Positions 34,504-43,033 of a stretch of 64,000 nt of DNA are shown in pieces. How positions within the stretch are numbered: the first letter of the stretch is position 1; each line of letters begins with the position of its first letter. Made by a program: the position numbers and the translations under genes. Source of the stretch: Blautia hominis (GTDB lineage: Bacteria; Bacillota; Clostridia; Lachnospirales; Lachnospiraceae); NCBI GenBank assembly GCA_002270465.1, contig NQOF01000001.1, positions 374,501 to 438,500 on the forward strand. Direction: 5' to 3'. Under the pieces are notes generated by a model. The model was given only the letters and a program-made list of their open reading frames with translations. It was not told the origin of the DNA and searched no databases.

Positions 34504-35127
34504 TTAATCAAACTGTGTTTTCCAGTGCTCCGCTTTTGACGCTTCAAAACACATGGCGATCTGCTCTTTTGTATTTTTATCCTCCGCAAGCAGCGGCAGC
34601 TCATCCATGGAAAAATAACCACTGTCCACAGTTTCCAAATTCTTCTCAAAATGACCGCTGATCGCTGTGCACAGAACAAAAACTTTGCATATTTTGTATG
34701 CGTATAGTGGTTTATTATGCTTTTCCCTGTCCTGGACCGCAATGACCATATCGGCTGTTACATTAAGGCCCGCTTCCTCTTTCACCTCTTTGATGGTGTT
34801 CTCCTTTACCGACAAGTCCACGTCCACCCATCCGCCGGGCATAGACCATCTGCCGTCATTTTCTTTTACAAGAAGAATCTTATCTCCTTCTATTATGGCT
34901 GCCCTGCAATCCATCTTCGGCGTCTGGTACCCCACCTCACAGCAAAATGGATCTTTGACTTTTTCAAAAGGCATCTCCGCCTGTTCACTGATGATCTCCG
35001 CGGAAATTTCCCGGATACGCTCAAAACGTTCTATATCATATTTGTCTTTGCAGTAATACAGTGCGCTCTGCGCAAGACTCTGAAGCTCCACTGCCCAGTC
35101 CAGCCATTTCTTACTTTCATCCTTCAT
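34504..35127 (-). CDS. NUDIX hydrolase with N-terminal NUDIX-associated domain
   Basis: Protein of 207 aa. Residues about 1-60 form the helical NUDIX_N-type domain (WLDWAVELQSLAQSALYYCKDKYDIERFERIREISAEI), and residues about 70-200 the hydrolase. The Nudix box is GGWVDVDLSVKENTIKEVKEEAGL, which keeps G and the EExG Glu residues. The combination is common in Lachnospiraceae; substrate unknown. Confidence 0.87.
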   Translation of the reverse strand: MKDESKKWLDWAVELQSLAQSALYYCKDKYDIERFERIREISAEIISEQAEMPFEKVKDPFCCEVGYQTPKMDCRAAIIEGDKILLVKENDGRWSMPGGWVDVDLSVKENTIKEVKEEAGLNVTADMVIAVQDREKHNKPLYAYKICKVFVLCTAISGHFEKNLETVDSGYFSMDELPLLAEDKNTKEQIAMCFEASKAEHWKTQFD

Positions 35128-35662
35128 TTGAATCCTAACAGGTATTCCCGCCTTATCTTTTCCGGCAGGAATGCTCCGGCCTGATGCCGGCCTGCTGCTC
35201 CTTTCGTAATTCTCTCATCTATTACTGTTTCCTGTATGATCGCCATAGCTTTTCCTCATTATAACAGAAACAGGGGGAGAAAAACACCTGTAGAATATAA
35301 CAATATAGGGGCATTCCCCCCTTTAGATCACTATTCACAGTATACTAAAAGTACAGTAACTGTTCAGTACCCTCACAGTTACAGGTAAAACACACAGTCC
35401 TATGCTCAGTTTCCGGAGAAAACGAACAGATTGGGTCCAAAAGAAAAAGACAGAATTCCGTATCATATTTCATTTATTTTGTGGAATGTAAATAGAAATA
35501 TTCAGACAGGCGGATCATTTTCATCCGCCTTCATTCATGAGAATAGAAAGTTCACGGAACGTGCTTTCTATTGAAGATTTGTAGTAACGTTAAAATATGT
35601 AATAATAAATGATTTTAGCCCGAGATGGCTGAGAACTGTATCAATAGACATTGCGTACACGA
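35128..35662. other. Gene-free stretch with hairpins
   Basis: No credible gene. Contains a small inverted repeat GTAACTGT / ACAGTTAC (35356-35363 and 35375-35382), a GGCGGAT / ATCCGCC hairpin (35509-35529) and a longer hairpin ATAGAAAG..CACG/CGTG..CTTTCTAT (35543-35571). None is followed by a clear U-run, so termination is uncertain. Nothing else is seen. Confidence 0.5.
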
Positions 35663-36490
35663 TCATAATTTATATTCCTCATATAAAGCATTCAGCAGAT
35701 GTGTGTCAGAAGCGGCTTTCACGATCAGGTCACTTCGTCCGTCTTTCGCCAACTGAAGAATCAGACCGCTGTAGCGATTCTGTTCTTCACTCCTTCCCTT
35801 AGAAATGCCTTCTTCACCGGCCTTTTTCTCGGCATCCTTGATCAATTCTTCCAACAGCATAAATTTCGCCCCCATTTCCCGATTCTTTTTCAATTCTTTG
35901 ATCCTATTGTGGATCTTATGAACAGTTTCACTTTGGGTTTTTTCTGCACAAGAATCCGTGCTGTCTTCTACATACGCAAGAAATGCAAGCAGTTCTTCTG
36001 AAACATCCTCCGGATTGGTACCTTTTGTGTTAAAGAAGATTTTCATCGTCTTATCTCCGAGAGGCATATCTGTTTCCAGGCAGCGATTTTCAAAAGTATA
36101 CTTATACAGACCTTTGCCAAATGGGTCAAACGTACAAATGAAAATAATATAGCCCGGCTTCATATCATTGTAATCTTCTCCGGGTTTTAAGGCGGCTATG
36201 TCCAGTTCGCTCTGGTAATACCGCGACCGCATGGGCAGATTATTTTCCTTCTCATTTTGCATTTCCATATTATAGCCAACGGATAACTCGTCACTGGCAT
36301 AGATATCCAGCCGGACGCTTTTGAAATCAGAACTGAGCAAAATACTGTGTTCCGCGTGTACGGTTATCTTCGCTATGGGATACCCTAAAAACAACTCCAG
36401 TATCAGCCGGCACGCCTCCGGATCTTCCAGTGCAGCAGAAAAGAGAAAAGCATCCTTTAGATCCAGCTGTTCAAATTTTTTCCTTGCCAT
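35663..36490 (-). CDS. Rpn-family PD-(D/E)XK nuclease / putative transposase
   Basis: Protein of 275 aa from the ATG behind GGAGGAAACCAT (a frame of 23 codons upstream is not used). Typical Rpn start KKFEQLDLKDAFLFSAALEDPEACRLILELFLG, then nuclease core RLDIYASDELSVGYNMEMQNEKENNLPMRSRYYQS, where the Asp and E-x-Q form the PD-(D/E)XK site. Conserved tail FFNTKGTNPEDVSEELLAFLAY. The family cleaves DNA and promotes recombination in E. coli; many copies occur per Lachnospiraceae genome. No terminal repeats found. Confidence 0.85.
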   Translation of the reverse strand: MARKKFEQLDLKDAFLFSAALEDPEACRLILELFLGYPIAKITVHAEHSILLSSDFKSVRLDIYASDELSVGYNMEMQNEKENNLPMRSRYYQSELDIAALKPGEDYNDMKPGYIIFICTFDPFGKGLYKYTFENRCLETDMPLGDKTMKIFFNTKGTNPEDVSEELLAFLAYVEDSTDSCAEKTQSETVHKIHNRIKELKKNREMGAKFMLLEELIKDAEKKAGEEGISKGRSEEQNRYSGLILQLAKDGRSDLIVKAASDTHLLNALYEEYKL

Positions 36491-36638
36491 ATGGTTTCCT
36501 CCTGGAAAATATGACACGGAAACTCTGTCTGTGCGTTTATTATAGCCCATATCATGCAAAGTTACAATTGTTATATTTATTAAATTTATATAATATTGCA
36601 GCTCTATGATATATCATCTGATTTACTGAAATACTAAT

Positions 36639-36914
36639 TTACTTTAGACTACCTATCGCTGCTCCCAGCGCGATCCCCACGGCAATACCTGTACCCAGAT
36701 TTCCAAATACGGTTTTACCCAAAGCCACTCCCAACGCCAGGCCTAAGCAAATACATATAGACAGCCGTTTTCCTCTTTCACTCTTTTCCTCCGGTATTTC
36801 TTCCGCAGTATCTTTTATTTTCTCTTCGGTTTCATCGGTCTGTTCCTCGGCACTTTCCTGTCCTATGGCCTCTTCCGGCAAATTGGATTTTGTCCCTTTA
36901 TGTTCCTCTTTCAT
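36639..36914 (-). CDS. Small membrane protein with glycine-zipper tail
   Basis: Protein of 91 aa. Residues 1-48 are hydrophilic and very acidic (EEAIGQESAEEQTDETEEKIKD), and residues about 52-90 form two glycine-rich hydrophobic segments (ICLGLALGVALGKTVFGNLGTGIAVGIALGAAIGSL) with G-x3-G zipper spacing. Probably a membrane anchor with a cytoplasmic acidic domain. Start ATG has AGGGATAAGGAAT. Not recognised; adjacent to the cupin gene by 5 bp. Confidence 0.6.
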   Translation of the reverse strand: MKEEHKGTKSNLPEEAIGQESAEEQTDETEEKIKDTAEEIPEEKSERGKRLSICICLGLALGVALGKTVFGNLGTGIAVGIALGAAIGSLK

Positions 36915-36919
36915 ATTCC

Positions 36920-37312
36920 TTATCCCTCCCCAGCCAACTGTTTGTCATTTTTTATTTTCTCTCTTTTATCCATTCCATCCGGCACAAAGCGAAAGACAAT
37001 AAATTCCGTATCTTCTTCTGTATCATTTTGAAATGTATGAACAGAATTCTGCACACGCACAATGTCCTTTTCCTTTGCCCTGGCTGTACGAACCACTCCG
37101 TCTTCTTTCCATTTACAGGTCAAAACCCCTTTCGTAACCACCAATACCTCCTCAATCTCCGAATGAAAATGCCAATCCTGCACAGCCCCTGCCAAAAGAC
37201 AGTTTAAGTGAATCTCGTACTCCGGGTAAATAAAATAATCTACAACTGTACGGTTATCTTTTACAACATGTATGCCGTCTCCCCGTCGGTCTATCAAAAG
37301 TTTCTCTTCCAT
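36920..37312 (-). CDS. Cupin-domain protein
   Basis: Protein of 130 aa. Cupin motif 1 is CLLAGAVQDWHFHSEIEEVLVVTKGVLTCK (the H-x-H-E pattern with a Glu from EEVLV), and motif 2 is VRVQNSVHTFQND with the second His. A single-domain cupin, metal-binding, with unknown ligand. The final 15 residues are charged. Precedes the membrane-protein gene in the same direction. Confidence 0.83.
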   Translation of the reverse strand: MEEKLLIDRRGDGIHVVKDNRTVVDYFIYPEYEIHLNCLLAGAVQDWHFHSEIEEVLVVTKGVLTCKWKEDGVVRTARAKEKDIVRVQNSVHTFQNDTEEDTEFIVFRFVPDGMDKREKIKNDKQLAGEG

Positions 37313-37493
37313 AAAAATCTCCCCCTTTTCCGTTTTACTGCATATGCTGACGCATGTTCTGATTATACAATATTCTATATCCGATTACAATGAACCTATA
37401 AATCCTCATATCCGCCACATGACAACCCTATTTTCGTTTACATCTTTCTGTTGGCTGTGATAGACTGATTACATATCAGGCGGCAAATGCCTA

Positions 37494-37525
37494 TTGACAC
37501 TCCTGTGCGGGGGATGGTTTAGACT
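37494..37525 (+). promoter_or_regulatory. MerR-type promoter with long spacer
   Basis: TTGACA (37494-37499) and TAGACT (37520-37525) are separated by 20 bp, longer than the usual 17, as in promoters twisted by MerR-family regulators. The spacer has CTCC..GGGG arms. It lies 30 bp before the MerR start and probably serves autoregulation. Confidence 0.6.
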
Positions 37526-37554
37526 GGAACGTATCTAAAACAAAGGAGGTTATG

Positions 37555-38370
37555 ATGTATAAAATCAGCCAGTTTTCCAAAATTTCCGGATTAACTGTAA
37601 AAGCACTGCGTTATTACGATAAGGAAGGCATCCTAACACCTTCCTTCAGAGACGCAGAAAATCAGTACAGATATTATAGTGATGAGGATTTGAAAAAGGC
37701 CCTGCTCATTAAATTCCTGCGCTCTTTAGAATTCTCCATCATGGAAATACGGGAGATTACGGAAGCTGTGGATACAGAAGATGACTTAACATACGTTCTA
37801 AAAGAAAAAATCCAGTTTATTGAGACAAATATTGCAAAGGAAAAAGAGCTCATTAAAAAAATAAGCAGAAGGATGCCGTCTTTTGAGGGAAAACAGAAAA
37901 GCCAGACATACCATATTGATATTACCGATGTAGAAGAAGTGCTGGCAGCTTCCATCCGTTTTACAGGCAGATACCGTGATCTGGAACAATATGTACCGCT
38001 TCTTTACAAAGCTGTAAAAAACAACATAGCGGGCAGACATTTCAACTGTTACTACGATGAAGACTGTGCAGAACCGGCAGACATAGAGCTTTGCCTCCCC
38101 GTCAAATGCAGAATAAGGGATGGAGCCGTAACCTGCAGAAAACTGCCCGCTTTTAAGGCATTGCGCACGGTTCACTATGGCAGCTACGACACTTTATATC
38201 TTGCCTATCAATCTATCTTTGCCTATGCCAACGCCAACGGCTATAAGATACTGACTCCCACAAGAGAGGTTTACCAAAAAAGCCCCGGTATGATTTTTAA
38301 AGGAAATCCTGCCAATTATGTTACAGAGATTCTTTTGCCCTTTGAAACCATCCAAAGGAGTAAGAAATGA
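37555..38370 (+). CDS. MerR-family regulator with GyrI-like effector domain
   Basis: Protein of 271 aa from the second of two adjacent ATGs (5 nt behind AGGAGG). Residues 1-70 are a MerR winged HTH (ISQFSKISGLTVKALRYYDKEGILTPSFRDAENQYRYYSDEDL), residues about 80-110 the dimer coiled coil, and residues about 120-268 a GyrI-like ligand domain with ...CRKLPAFKALRTVHYGSYDTLYLAYQ. This is the BmrR/BltR arrangement for sensing small hydrophobic or drug-like molecules. Its stop overlaps the BtrH-like gene start by 4 bp (ATGA). Confidence 0.87.
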   Translation: MYKISQFSKISGLTVKALRYYDKEGILTPSFRDAENQYRYYSDEDLKKALLIKFLRSLEFSIMEIREITEAVDTEDDLTYVLKEKIQFIETNIAKEKELIKKISRRMPSFEGKQKSQTYHIDITDVEEVLAASIRFTGRYRDLEQYVPLLYKAVKNNIAGRHFNCYYDEDCAEPADIELCLPVKCRIRDGAVTCRKLPAFKALRTVHYGSYDTLYLAYQSIFAYANANGYKILTPTREVYQKSPGMIFKGNPANYVTEILLPFETIQRSKK

Positions 38371-39425
38371 AAACAGTGATCGAAGATTTTACCCCCCAGG
38401 GAGGAAAGCATTGTATTACCAATGCCCTGAAACAGATTTTTACCTATTACGGACATCCAGTATCGGAGGAAATGCTGTTCGGGCTTTCTTCGGGTTTATC
38501 CTTCCTCTACCTCAACCAGTCCGCCAGTCCTATGATAAGCGGAAGAACAAAGGTTTTTGAATTTGAAAAGAAACTGGCCGGACGTCTGGGCATTACCATC
38601 AAATGTAAGTCCTCCAAACAGTATTCCCGGGTTTTCCAGGCTGCAAAACATCTCATAGACGAAAAGCATCCTGTTCTGATCTATGCTGACATGCCGTATT
38701 TAAAATATCTTGATATGGATCCGGACAGTCATTTCGGAGGACATGCAGTTGTCCTGTTCGGCTATGATGACGCGGCACAGAAATTCTGGATTAGTGACAG
38801 GGACAACCATGACTATCCCATCCGGGTGCCCAAAGGACAGATTTCTGAAGATTTTCATCTGGCAGATTACGCGGAAGTGGAAATGGCGCGCACCAGCACG
38901 CACAGACCTTTCCCTGCTGACAATAAATATTTAGTCTTTGATCTCACAGGATACCGGGAGCCCGGAAAGGCTGTTTTGTGCGAGGCCGTAATGGAGACCT
39001 GCAATACCATGCTCTATCCTCCCGCACAGCTTCTGGGCATTAACGGCATCCTGAAATTTTCTAAAGAAATCCTGAAGTGGAAACAATTCAGCCCTGATAA
39101 ACTCCGTCTGGCCGGAATCACAAACTATTTTCAGATCCGTGCGGACGGCGGCACGGGAGGCGGTATATTCCGCAAAATGTACGGAGGATTCCTATGTGAG
39201 TGCGCGCCTGTATTTCAGGATGAAAGGCTTCCGGAAACAGGGCAGCGTTTTATACAGACAGCCGCATTATGGGATGTTGTGGGTGAAGATTTATGGCAAT
39301 TGTCTCAAAACGGAAACACAGAACTTCTGGAAAAAATGTCTGCCTCCATTGCAGAGATATACAAAATGGAAAAAGATATGTATCTGTCATTGCTTGAGAT
39401 CATCAAGCTCCATTTAGCAGAATAA
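38367..39425 (+). CDS. BtrH N-terminal domain / DUF4872 protein
   Basis: Protein of 352 aa. Residues about 10-160 resemble the BtrH N-terminal domain, a papain-like C39 fold, with the candidate nucleophile in GGKHCITNALKQIFTYYG (Cys16) and a His in SHFGGHAVVLFGYD. Residues about 190-350 fit DUF4872. In butirosin biosynthesis BtrH transfers an acyl group from a carrier protein to an aminoglycoside, but stand-alone relatives in gut bacteria lack such pathways. Translationally coupled to the MerR gene. Function inferred only by family. Confidence 0.75.
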   Translation: MKTVIEDFTPQGGKHCITNALKQIFTYYGHPVSEEMLFGLSSGLSFLYLNQSASPMISGRTKVFEFEKKLAGRLGITIKCKSSKQYSRVFQAAKHLIDEKHPVLIYADMPYLKYLDMDPDSHFGGHAVVLFGYDDAAQKFWISDRDNHDYPIRVPKGQISEDFHLADYAEVEMARTSTHRPFPADNKYLVFDLTGYREPGKAVLCEAVMETCNTMLYPPAQLLGINGILKFSKEILKWKQFSPDKLRLAGITNYFQIRADGGTGGGIFRKMYGGFLCECAPVFQDERLPETGQRFIQTAALWDVVGEDLWQLSQNGNTELLEKMSASIAEIYKMEKDMYLSLLEIIKLHLAE

Positions 39426-39562
39426 AAAAAAGAGACAAGCTGTCTTTCAGAAATCTATTTCCCAGAAACTATTACAGAAATGCGGTTTTACGGAATACAC
39501 AAGAGACAAAACCATATGGTGGTGATTATAAGATTCTCCCGTCAGAAAAAGAAATCTGACTC

Positions 39563-39622
39563 ACAGAAACACTTTTCCTTTTGCCTGTACAGTCTCCGCC
39601 AAAATCCGTATGGGAACATCTG
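39563..39622 (-). pseudogene. Fragment of an alpha/beta hydrolase paralogue
   Basis: Thirty-nine of 45 bases at 39576-39620 match the strand encoding PIRILAETAQAKG in the hydrolase gene (about 40249-40293). Read in that frame it gives DVPIRILAETVQAKG. Five of the six differences fall at third codon positions, so the copy evolved as coding sequence before decaying. Matches end in both directions. Confidence 0.55.
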
Positions 39623-39700
39623 ACATCATCAAAAACAGCCGGACAGCATACCATGATCGCTCACTGCTGCCCGGCCGTCTGTACGTCCATGCCTATCTAT

Positions 39701-40396
39701 TTATAATTCTTTTTCCAGCCAATCCCTATATTTTTCAAGCTGTTCCTTTGTATGAAAATAGTGTTCGCCCTGCTCAACCACTTCCAGGCTGCAGCCAAAC
39801 CGCTCTGTAAACCTTTTTATTCTGTCATATTCACACAGATCATCTTCACTTCCATAGAGAATGCAAGTGGGGGCATTCCATTTCACAATGGGGTGCTCTC
39901 TGGTATAACAATAATAATCCCAGTAAAGTTTCTGCCCTATAGGCGTATCCAGTTCGCCGCTGGCTTCTAAATGCTCAGGCGTAACTTGGAACCAGGTCAT
40001 CATATTTTCTATCAGCCTTTCCATATCCACCACAGGTGAGAGAAACAGGCATTTTTCAAGCTTCTCATCCTTGCAGGCAAGAAGGCTGAAATATGCACCC
40101 ATACTGCAGGCAAATAATCCTATAGACTTCCATTTACCTTTTACATATTCCATAACGGTTTTCAGCTCTTCCACACAATTCTGCACCTTACAGGGAATCT
40201 GTCTGCCTTTACGTTCCCCATGCTCCGGCAGATCAAAACTCAGAACCTGATATCCTTTGGCCTGTGCAGTTTCTGCTAAAATCCGTATGGGTACATCGGT
40301 CTTATTGGACTGGTTTCCATGTACTGCTAATATGACTCTGTCCGCCTCCTCTCCATAGAGAACAGACGGTATGTTATCTATCTGAAATATCTGCAT
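39701..40396 (-). CDS. Alpha/beta hydrolase
   Basis: Protein of about 231 aa. Seen: oxyanion/HG region LAVHGNQSNKTD, nucleophile elbow FACSMGAYFSLLA (C-S-M-G in place of the usual G-x-S-x-G), acid and His in YGSEDDLCEYDR and GEHYFH. Resembles esterases or small serine hydrolases of Firmicutes. Start taken at the ATG behind AAGGAAATGAAG, two codons after another ATG. Ends 13 bp from the MFS gene on the other side of the operon, on the same strand. Confidence 0.82.
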   Translation of the reverse strand: MQIFQIDNIPSVLYGEEADRVILAVHGNQSNKTDVPIRILAETAQAKGYQVLSFDLPEHGERKGRQIPCKVQNCVEELKTVMEYVKGKWKSIGLFACSMGAYFSLLACKDEKLEKCLFLSPVVDMERLIENMMTWFQVTPEHLEASGELDTPIGQKLYWDYYCYTREHPIVKWNAPTCILYGSEDDLCEYDRIKRFTERFGCSLEVVEQGEHYFHTKEQLEKYRDWLEKEL

Positions 40397-40415
40397 CTTC
40401 ATTTCCTTCTACACC

Positions 40416-41726
40416 TCACATTCTCTCTTCCAAATCCCACAGATGCCTGTCCTTTCTAAAAAACAGGCAGATTAAAACTCCTGTTATTCCCAGAAAGAAA
40501 AACAGCATAGCTGCACCGGAACCTTTTCCGCTTCCAAAAGCATGCACCAGATAACTTCCCGCTGCCTGTCTGCCCATAATCGGTTCAAAAACCTTATCCA
40601 CAAACAGTCCGCCTAAAAGATATCCCACCGGAATTGTAAAAAACTGCAGGGTGTTGCGCACAGAATACACACGTCCCTGTATTTCCAGGGGCGTATGGGA
40701 GCGGATCAGCACATCCATATTGGCAGACATAAAAGGGATAAACAGCCATCCCAGCACTGCTCCAAAACACCAGACCGGCGCACTTCTTCCGAAGGCCAGA
40801 AAAAAATTCTCCGTACTCATGGAAAACAGAAGGGAATTGCAGATGACCCGCATTCTGCTCTTTGGAGGTGCGGACATGGAGACCCAAATACTGCCTGCCA
40901 CATTTGCGAGCCCTCCGCAGGCATTCACCCATCCAAGTGCCATCTTACTGCCCCCGTTTCTGGACAGAAGCATGGCCGGCAGCGCCGCGTTGTACATGGA
41001 TGCCACCAGATTGATGGCCGCCAGGAAAAGGATCAAATCTAGGATACCCCTGTTTTTCCTCATATACCCAAGGCCTTCCCCTGCTGCTTTTAGGAGGGAA
41101 CCCGTCTGCGCCCCGGATGCCAGCTTTTCCTCCGGAATCCGGATAAAGAAGGCAAGGGTGAGAAACGCCACGGCGAAGGTTGCCAGATCAATGGCTATTA
41201 CTGCCCCAATCCCCCAAAAAGACATGACTGTCATAGCCGCAATGGGATTCAGCACAGTCACAAGTGAGTTTGAGAACGAACGCATACCACTCACCCTCTG
41301 GTATTGTTTTTTAGGCGTGAGCAGGCTGACTGCCACATCGGAGGCAGGCTGCTGAATGGTATTCATCAGGCCGTTCAGCCCGTTGATAAAATACAAGTGC
41401 CAGATTTCCAGGCGGCCTGCTGACAGCAGATAAAATACCGCAGCCGTACTGACTGCCGCAATGGTGTCACACACAAGCATGGTGTGCTTTTTGTTCCACC
41501 GGTCACTGAGCGCCCCCGCAAAAATACTCAGAAGCACATAAGGCGCATAGGAACAGATCGACAGTAGTGAAGTGGACAGCGCTGAACCTGTCTGCTGATA
41601 CGACCAGATGACTAATGCATAGCTGGTCATGGAACTGCCCAGTGTGGAAAACGCCTGCGTTGCCCACAGAAGGATAAAAGTATGCAGTCCTTCAAATAGT
41701 GATTTTACGTTATTCAATTTTTTCAT
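40416..41726 (-). CDS. MFS transporter, macrolide-efflux-like
   Basis: Membrane protein of 436 aa with 12 helices. The loop GALSDRWNKKHTMLVCDTIAA after helix 2 is the MFS motif A variant (G-x-x-x-D-R-x-x-K/R), and the protein opens with the ATQAFSTLGSSMTSYALVIW start typical of the DHA3/Mef-type efflux subfamily. Substrate unknown; drug efflux is plausible. Co-transcribed with the hydrolase (13-bp gap). A long inverted repeat lies in its 5' leader (41771-41849). Confidence 0.85.
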   Translation of the reverse strand: MKKLNNVKSLFEGLHTFILLWATQAFSTLGSSMTSYALVIWSYQQTGSALSTSLLSICSYAPYVLLSIFAGALSDRWNKKHTMLVCDTIAAVSTAAVFYLLSAGRLEIWHLYFINGLNGLMNTIQQPASDVAVSLLTPKKQYQRVSGMRSFSNSLVTVLNPIAAMTVMSFWGIGAVIAIDLATFAVAFLTLAFFIRIPEEKLASGAQTGSLLKAAGEGLGYMRKNRGILDLILFLAAINLVASMYNAALPAMLLSRNGGSKMALGWVNACGGLANVAGSIWVSMSAPPKSRMRVICNSLLFSMSTENFFLAFGRSAPVWCFGAVLGWLFIPFMSANMDVLIRSHTPLEIQGRVYSVRNTLQFFTIPVGYLLGGLFVDKVFEPIMGRQAAGSYLVHAFGSGKGSGAAMLFFFLGITGVLICLFFRKDRHLWDLEERM

Positions 41727-41770
41727 TTTGACTTTGCCCTTTCTTTTATAAACTTGGTTTATTCAAAGAA

Positions 41771-41849
41771 CGCAAAGTCTGACGGACAAAAAGGCATTAC
41801 GCCCAAAAATTCGTCTCCATACAAATCCGTCCGTGTCTCAGACTTTGCA
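41771..41849 (-). promoter_or_regulatory. Inverted repeat in the MFS leader, possible attenuator
   Basis: GCAAAGTCTGA and TCAGACTTTGC, 11 bp perfect, flank a loop of about 50 bp in the leader of the MFS efflux gene. Inside the upstream arm a short frame MQSLRHGRICMETNFWA-stop can be read on the minus strand. Leader-peptide-controlled attenuation, as for macrolide pumps, is possible but the ribosome site is poor. Confidence 0.35.
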
Positions 41850-41973
41850 TGGAGCTTTTAAAATGCAGAGTATCACTGTGATCATCCTCTCTTTGTTTTT
41901 TTTTGATATTAACATTAACTATTGCATTTGTAAAGTTACATTGATCAACTTTGGATTTTTGCCACAAAAAATA

Positions 41974-42003
41974 GCAGTTAGGGCAAAACAAAACCCTAAC
42001 TGC
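41974..42003 (-). terminator. Terminator of the ECF sigma operon
   Basis: Perfect 10-bp stem GCAGTTAGGG / CCCTAACTGC with a 10-nt loop, followed on the minus strand by TATTTTTTGTGG. 18 bp after the stop of the Cys-rich secreted protein gene. Confidence 0.9.
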
Positions 42004-42021
42004 CATCTTTACAAACTTTTA

Positions 42022-42423
42022 CTAATGCGATGGATGGGAATACGAAAATGTCCAATCGGACAATTTTTTAATTGGCGCACCACAGCATTTACATATAATT
42101 GCTCGCATTGTATATACCCAGCACTGTACCGGACTCACTTCTACGTGTGATATCACAGTACCTTCATATGAATTACAAGGTACATGAGAACACGATGCAA
42201 ATAGTGATATACCACTTTCTTCACATTTCTTACCATCACGTTCCAATCGTTCTAAAAGCAAAGCAACCATATCCTTTGAGATATTAATTTCTTTACCTTC
42301 TTCATTATAAAATCTGAATTTAAGTGTTTCTCCTTCTTCAGATTTAGCCCAAACATTGACCGATGACGTTAACAAAACCGTAACCAATAATAATATACAT
42401 AATATCTTTTTAGTTATTTTGAT
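42022..42423 (-). CDS. Cys-rich secreted protein of an ECF sigma operon, non-ATG start
   Basis: Reading frame with no ATG/GTG start in the right place. The longest standard start is a TTG at 42387, which leaves the hydrophobic run without charged residues in front. Upstream in the same frame, after a stop, the codons read IKITKKILCILLLVTVLLTSSVNVWAKSEE, a good signal peptide with Lys n-region and AxA-like cleavage (V-W-A). An AAGGGG ribosome site lies 4-10 nt before ATC (42421-42423) or ATA (42415-42417). The mature part has six or seven Cys, including CSHVPC and CKCC. Function unknown. Confidence 0.55.
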   Translation of the reverse strand: MKITKKILCILLLVTVLLTSSVNVWAKSEEGETLKFRFYNEEGKEINISKDMVALLLERLERDGKKCEESGISLFASCSHVPCNSYEGTVISHVEVSPVQCWVYTMRAIICKCCGAPIKKLSDWTFSYSHPSH

Positions 42424-42438
42424 ATTTCCCCTTACATC

Positions 42439-43026
42439 TTATTTTAATAATTCAGCACTACATACATCTCCCCTCCTTTCTAATGAAAGTGTGATATCTT
42501 CAACTTGCGCCTCCTTATTATGTACTCTTATTTTCAATATAGATTTATTTGTCTTCGGCAGATATATGATTTCACCATTTTCATCAGACAATTTTCCACT
42601 TAAACTGCCATCCGGCAGCCAGTAAATTGTATTTCCATTCCGAAAAATATTTTCGGAATACACATTATCTTCGCTTTCTACTGTATAGTAATATTCTGTT
42701 TCTTTGGTGTCTAACGTCAATACATATCCCATTCCCAATGGTGTAAACTGCTTTTTAAGTATTACGCTTTCACCTGTTTTTAACTTAACTTCACCGGAAA
42801 TACTTGATGCATACACAAGAACATCAGGCTTATTTACCATAACAGCTGTTACTACTGTCAAGATAAGTATGATGACGACAGCAGCGGCTCTATGATACAG
42901 ATTTTGGGGTCTGTTCCCTTTCCCATCTAATCTGGAATAACATGTAGATAACACTCTGTCACTATCTTTCTCTGAAAAAACGATATCTTCAGCCAGACCT
43001 GCAATTCTTTCAAAATCAACATTCAT
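42439..43026 (-). CDS. Single-pass membrane protein, probable anti-sigma factor
   Basis: Protein of 195 aa. Residues about 1-45 are cytoplasmic and charged, one helix follows (AAAVVIILILTVVTAVMV, residues about 48-65), and the remaining 130 residues are outside with beta-type segments and EYYYTVESEDNVYSENIF. Such a topology directly downstream of an ECF sigma gene is typical of its anti-sigma factor; there is no ZAS His-Cys motif, so the assignment is by position. The ATG at 43026 follows AGGATAT, 7 bp after the sigma stop. Confidence 0.6.
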   Translation of the reverse strand: MNVDFERIAGLAEDIVFSEKDSDRVLSTCYSRLDGKGNRPQNLYHRAAAVVIILILTVVTAVMVNKPDVLVYASSISGEVKLKTGESVILKKQFTPLGMGYVLTLDTKETEYYYTVESEDNVYSENIFRNGNTIYWLPDGSLSGKLSDENGEIIYLPKTNKSILKIRVHNKEAQVEDITLSLERRGDVCSAELLK

Positions 43027-43033
43027 ATATCCT

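Noticed and set aside
35663-36490. Insertion sequence call for the Rpn-type gene
   Set aside because: No inverted terminal repeats or target duplications could be found by eye, and Rpn proteins are often stationary chromosomal genes.
36639-36914. Bacteriocin-like reading of the glycine-rich small protein
   Set aside because: No double-glycine leader, no immunity or export genes; the acidic N-half and double hydrophobic tail fit a membrane anchor better.
38367-39425. Butirosin-type biosynthetic cluster
   Set aside because: Only the BtrH-like gene is present; no carrier protein, aminotransferase or glycosyltransferase nearby.
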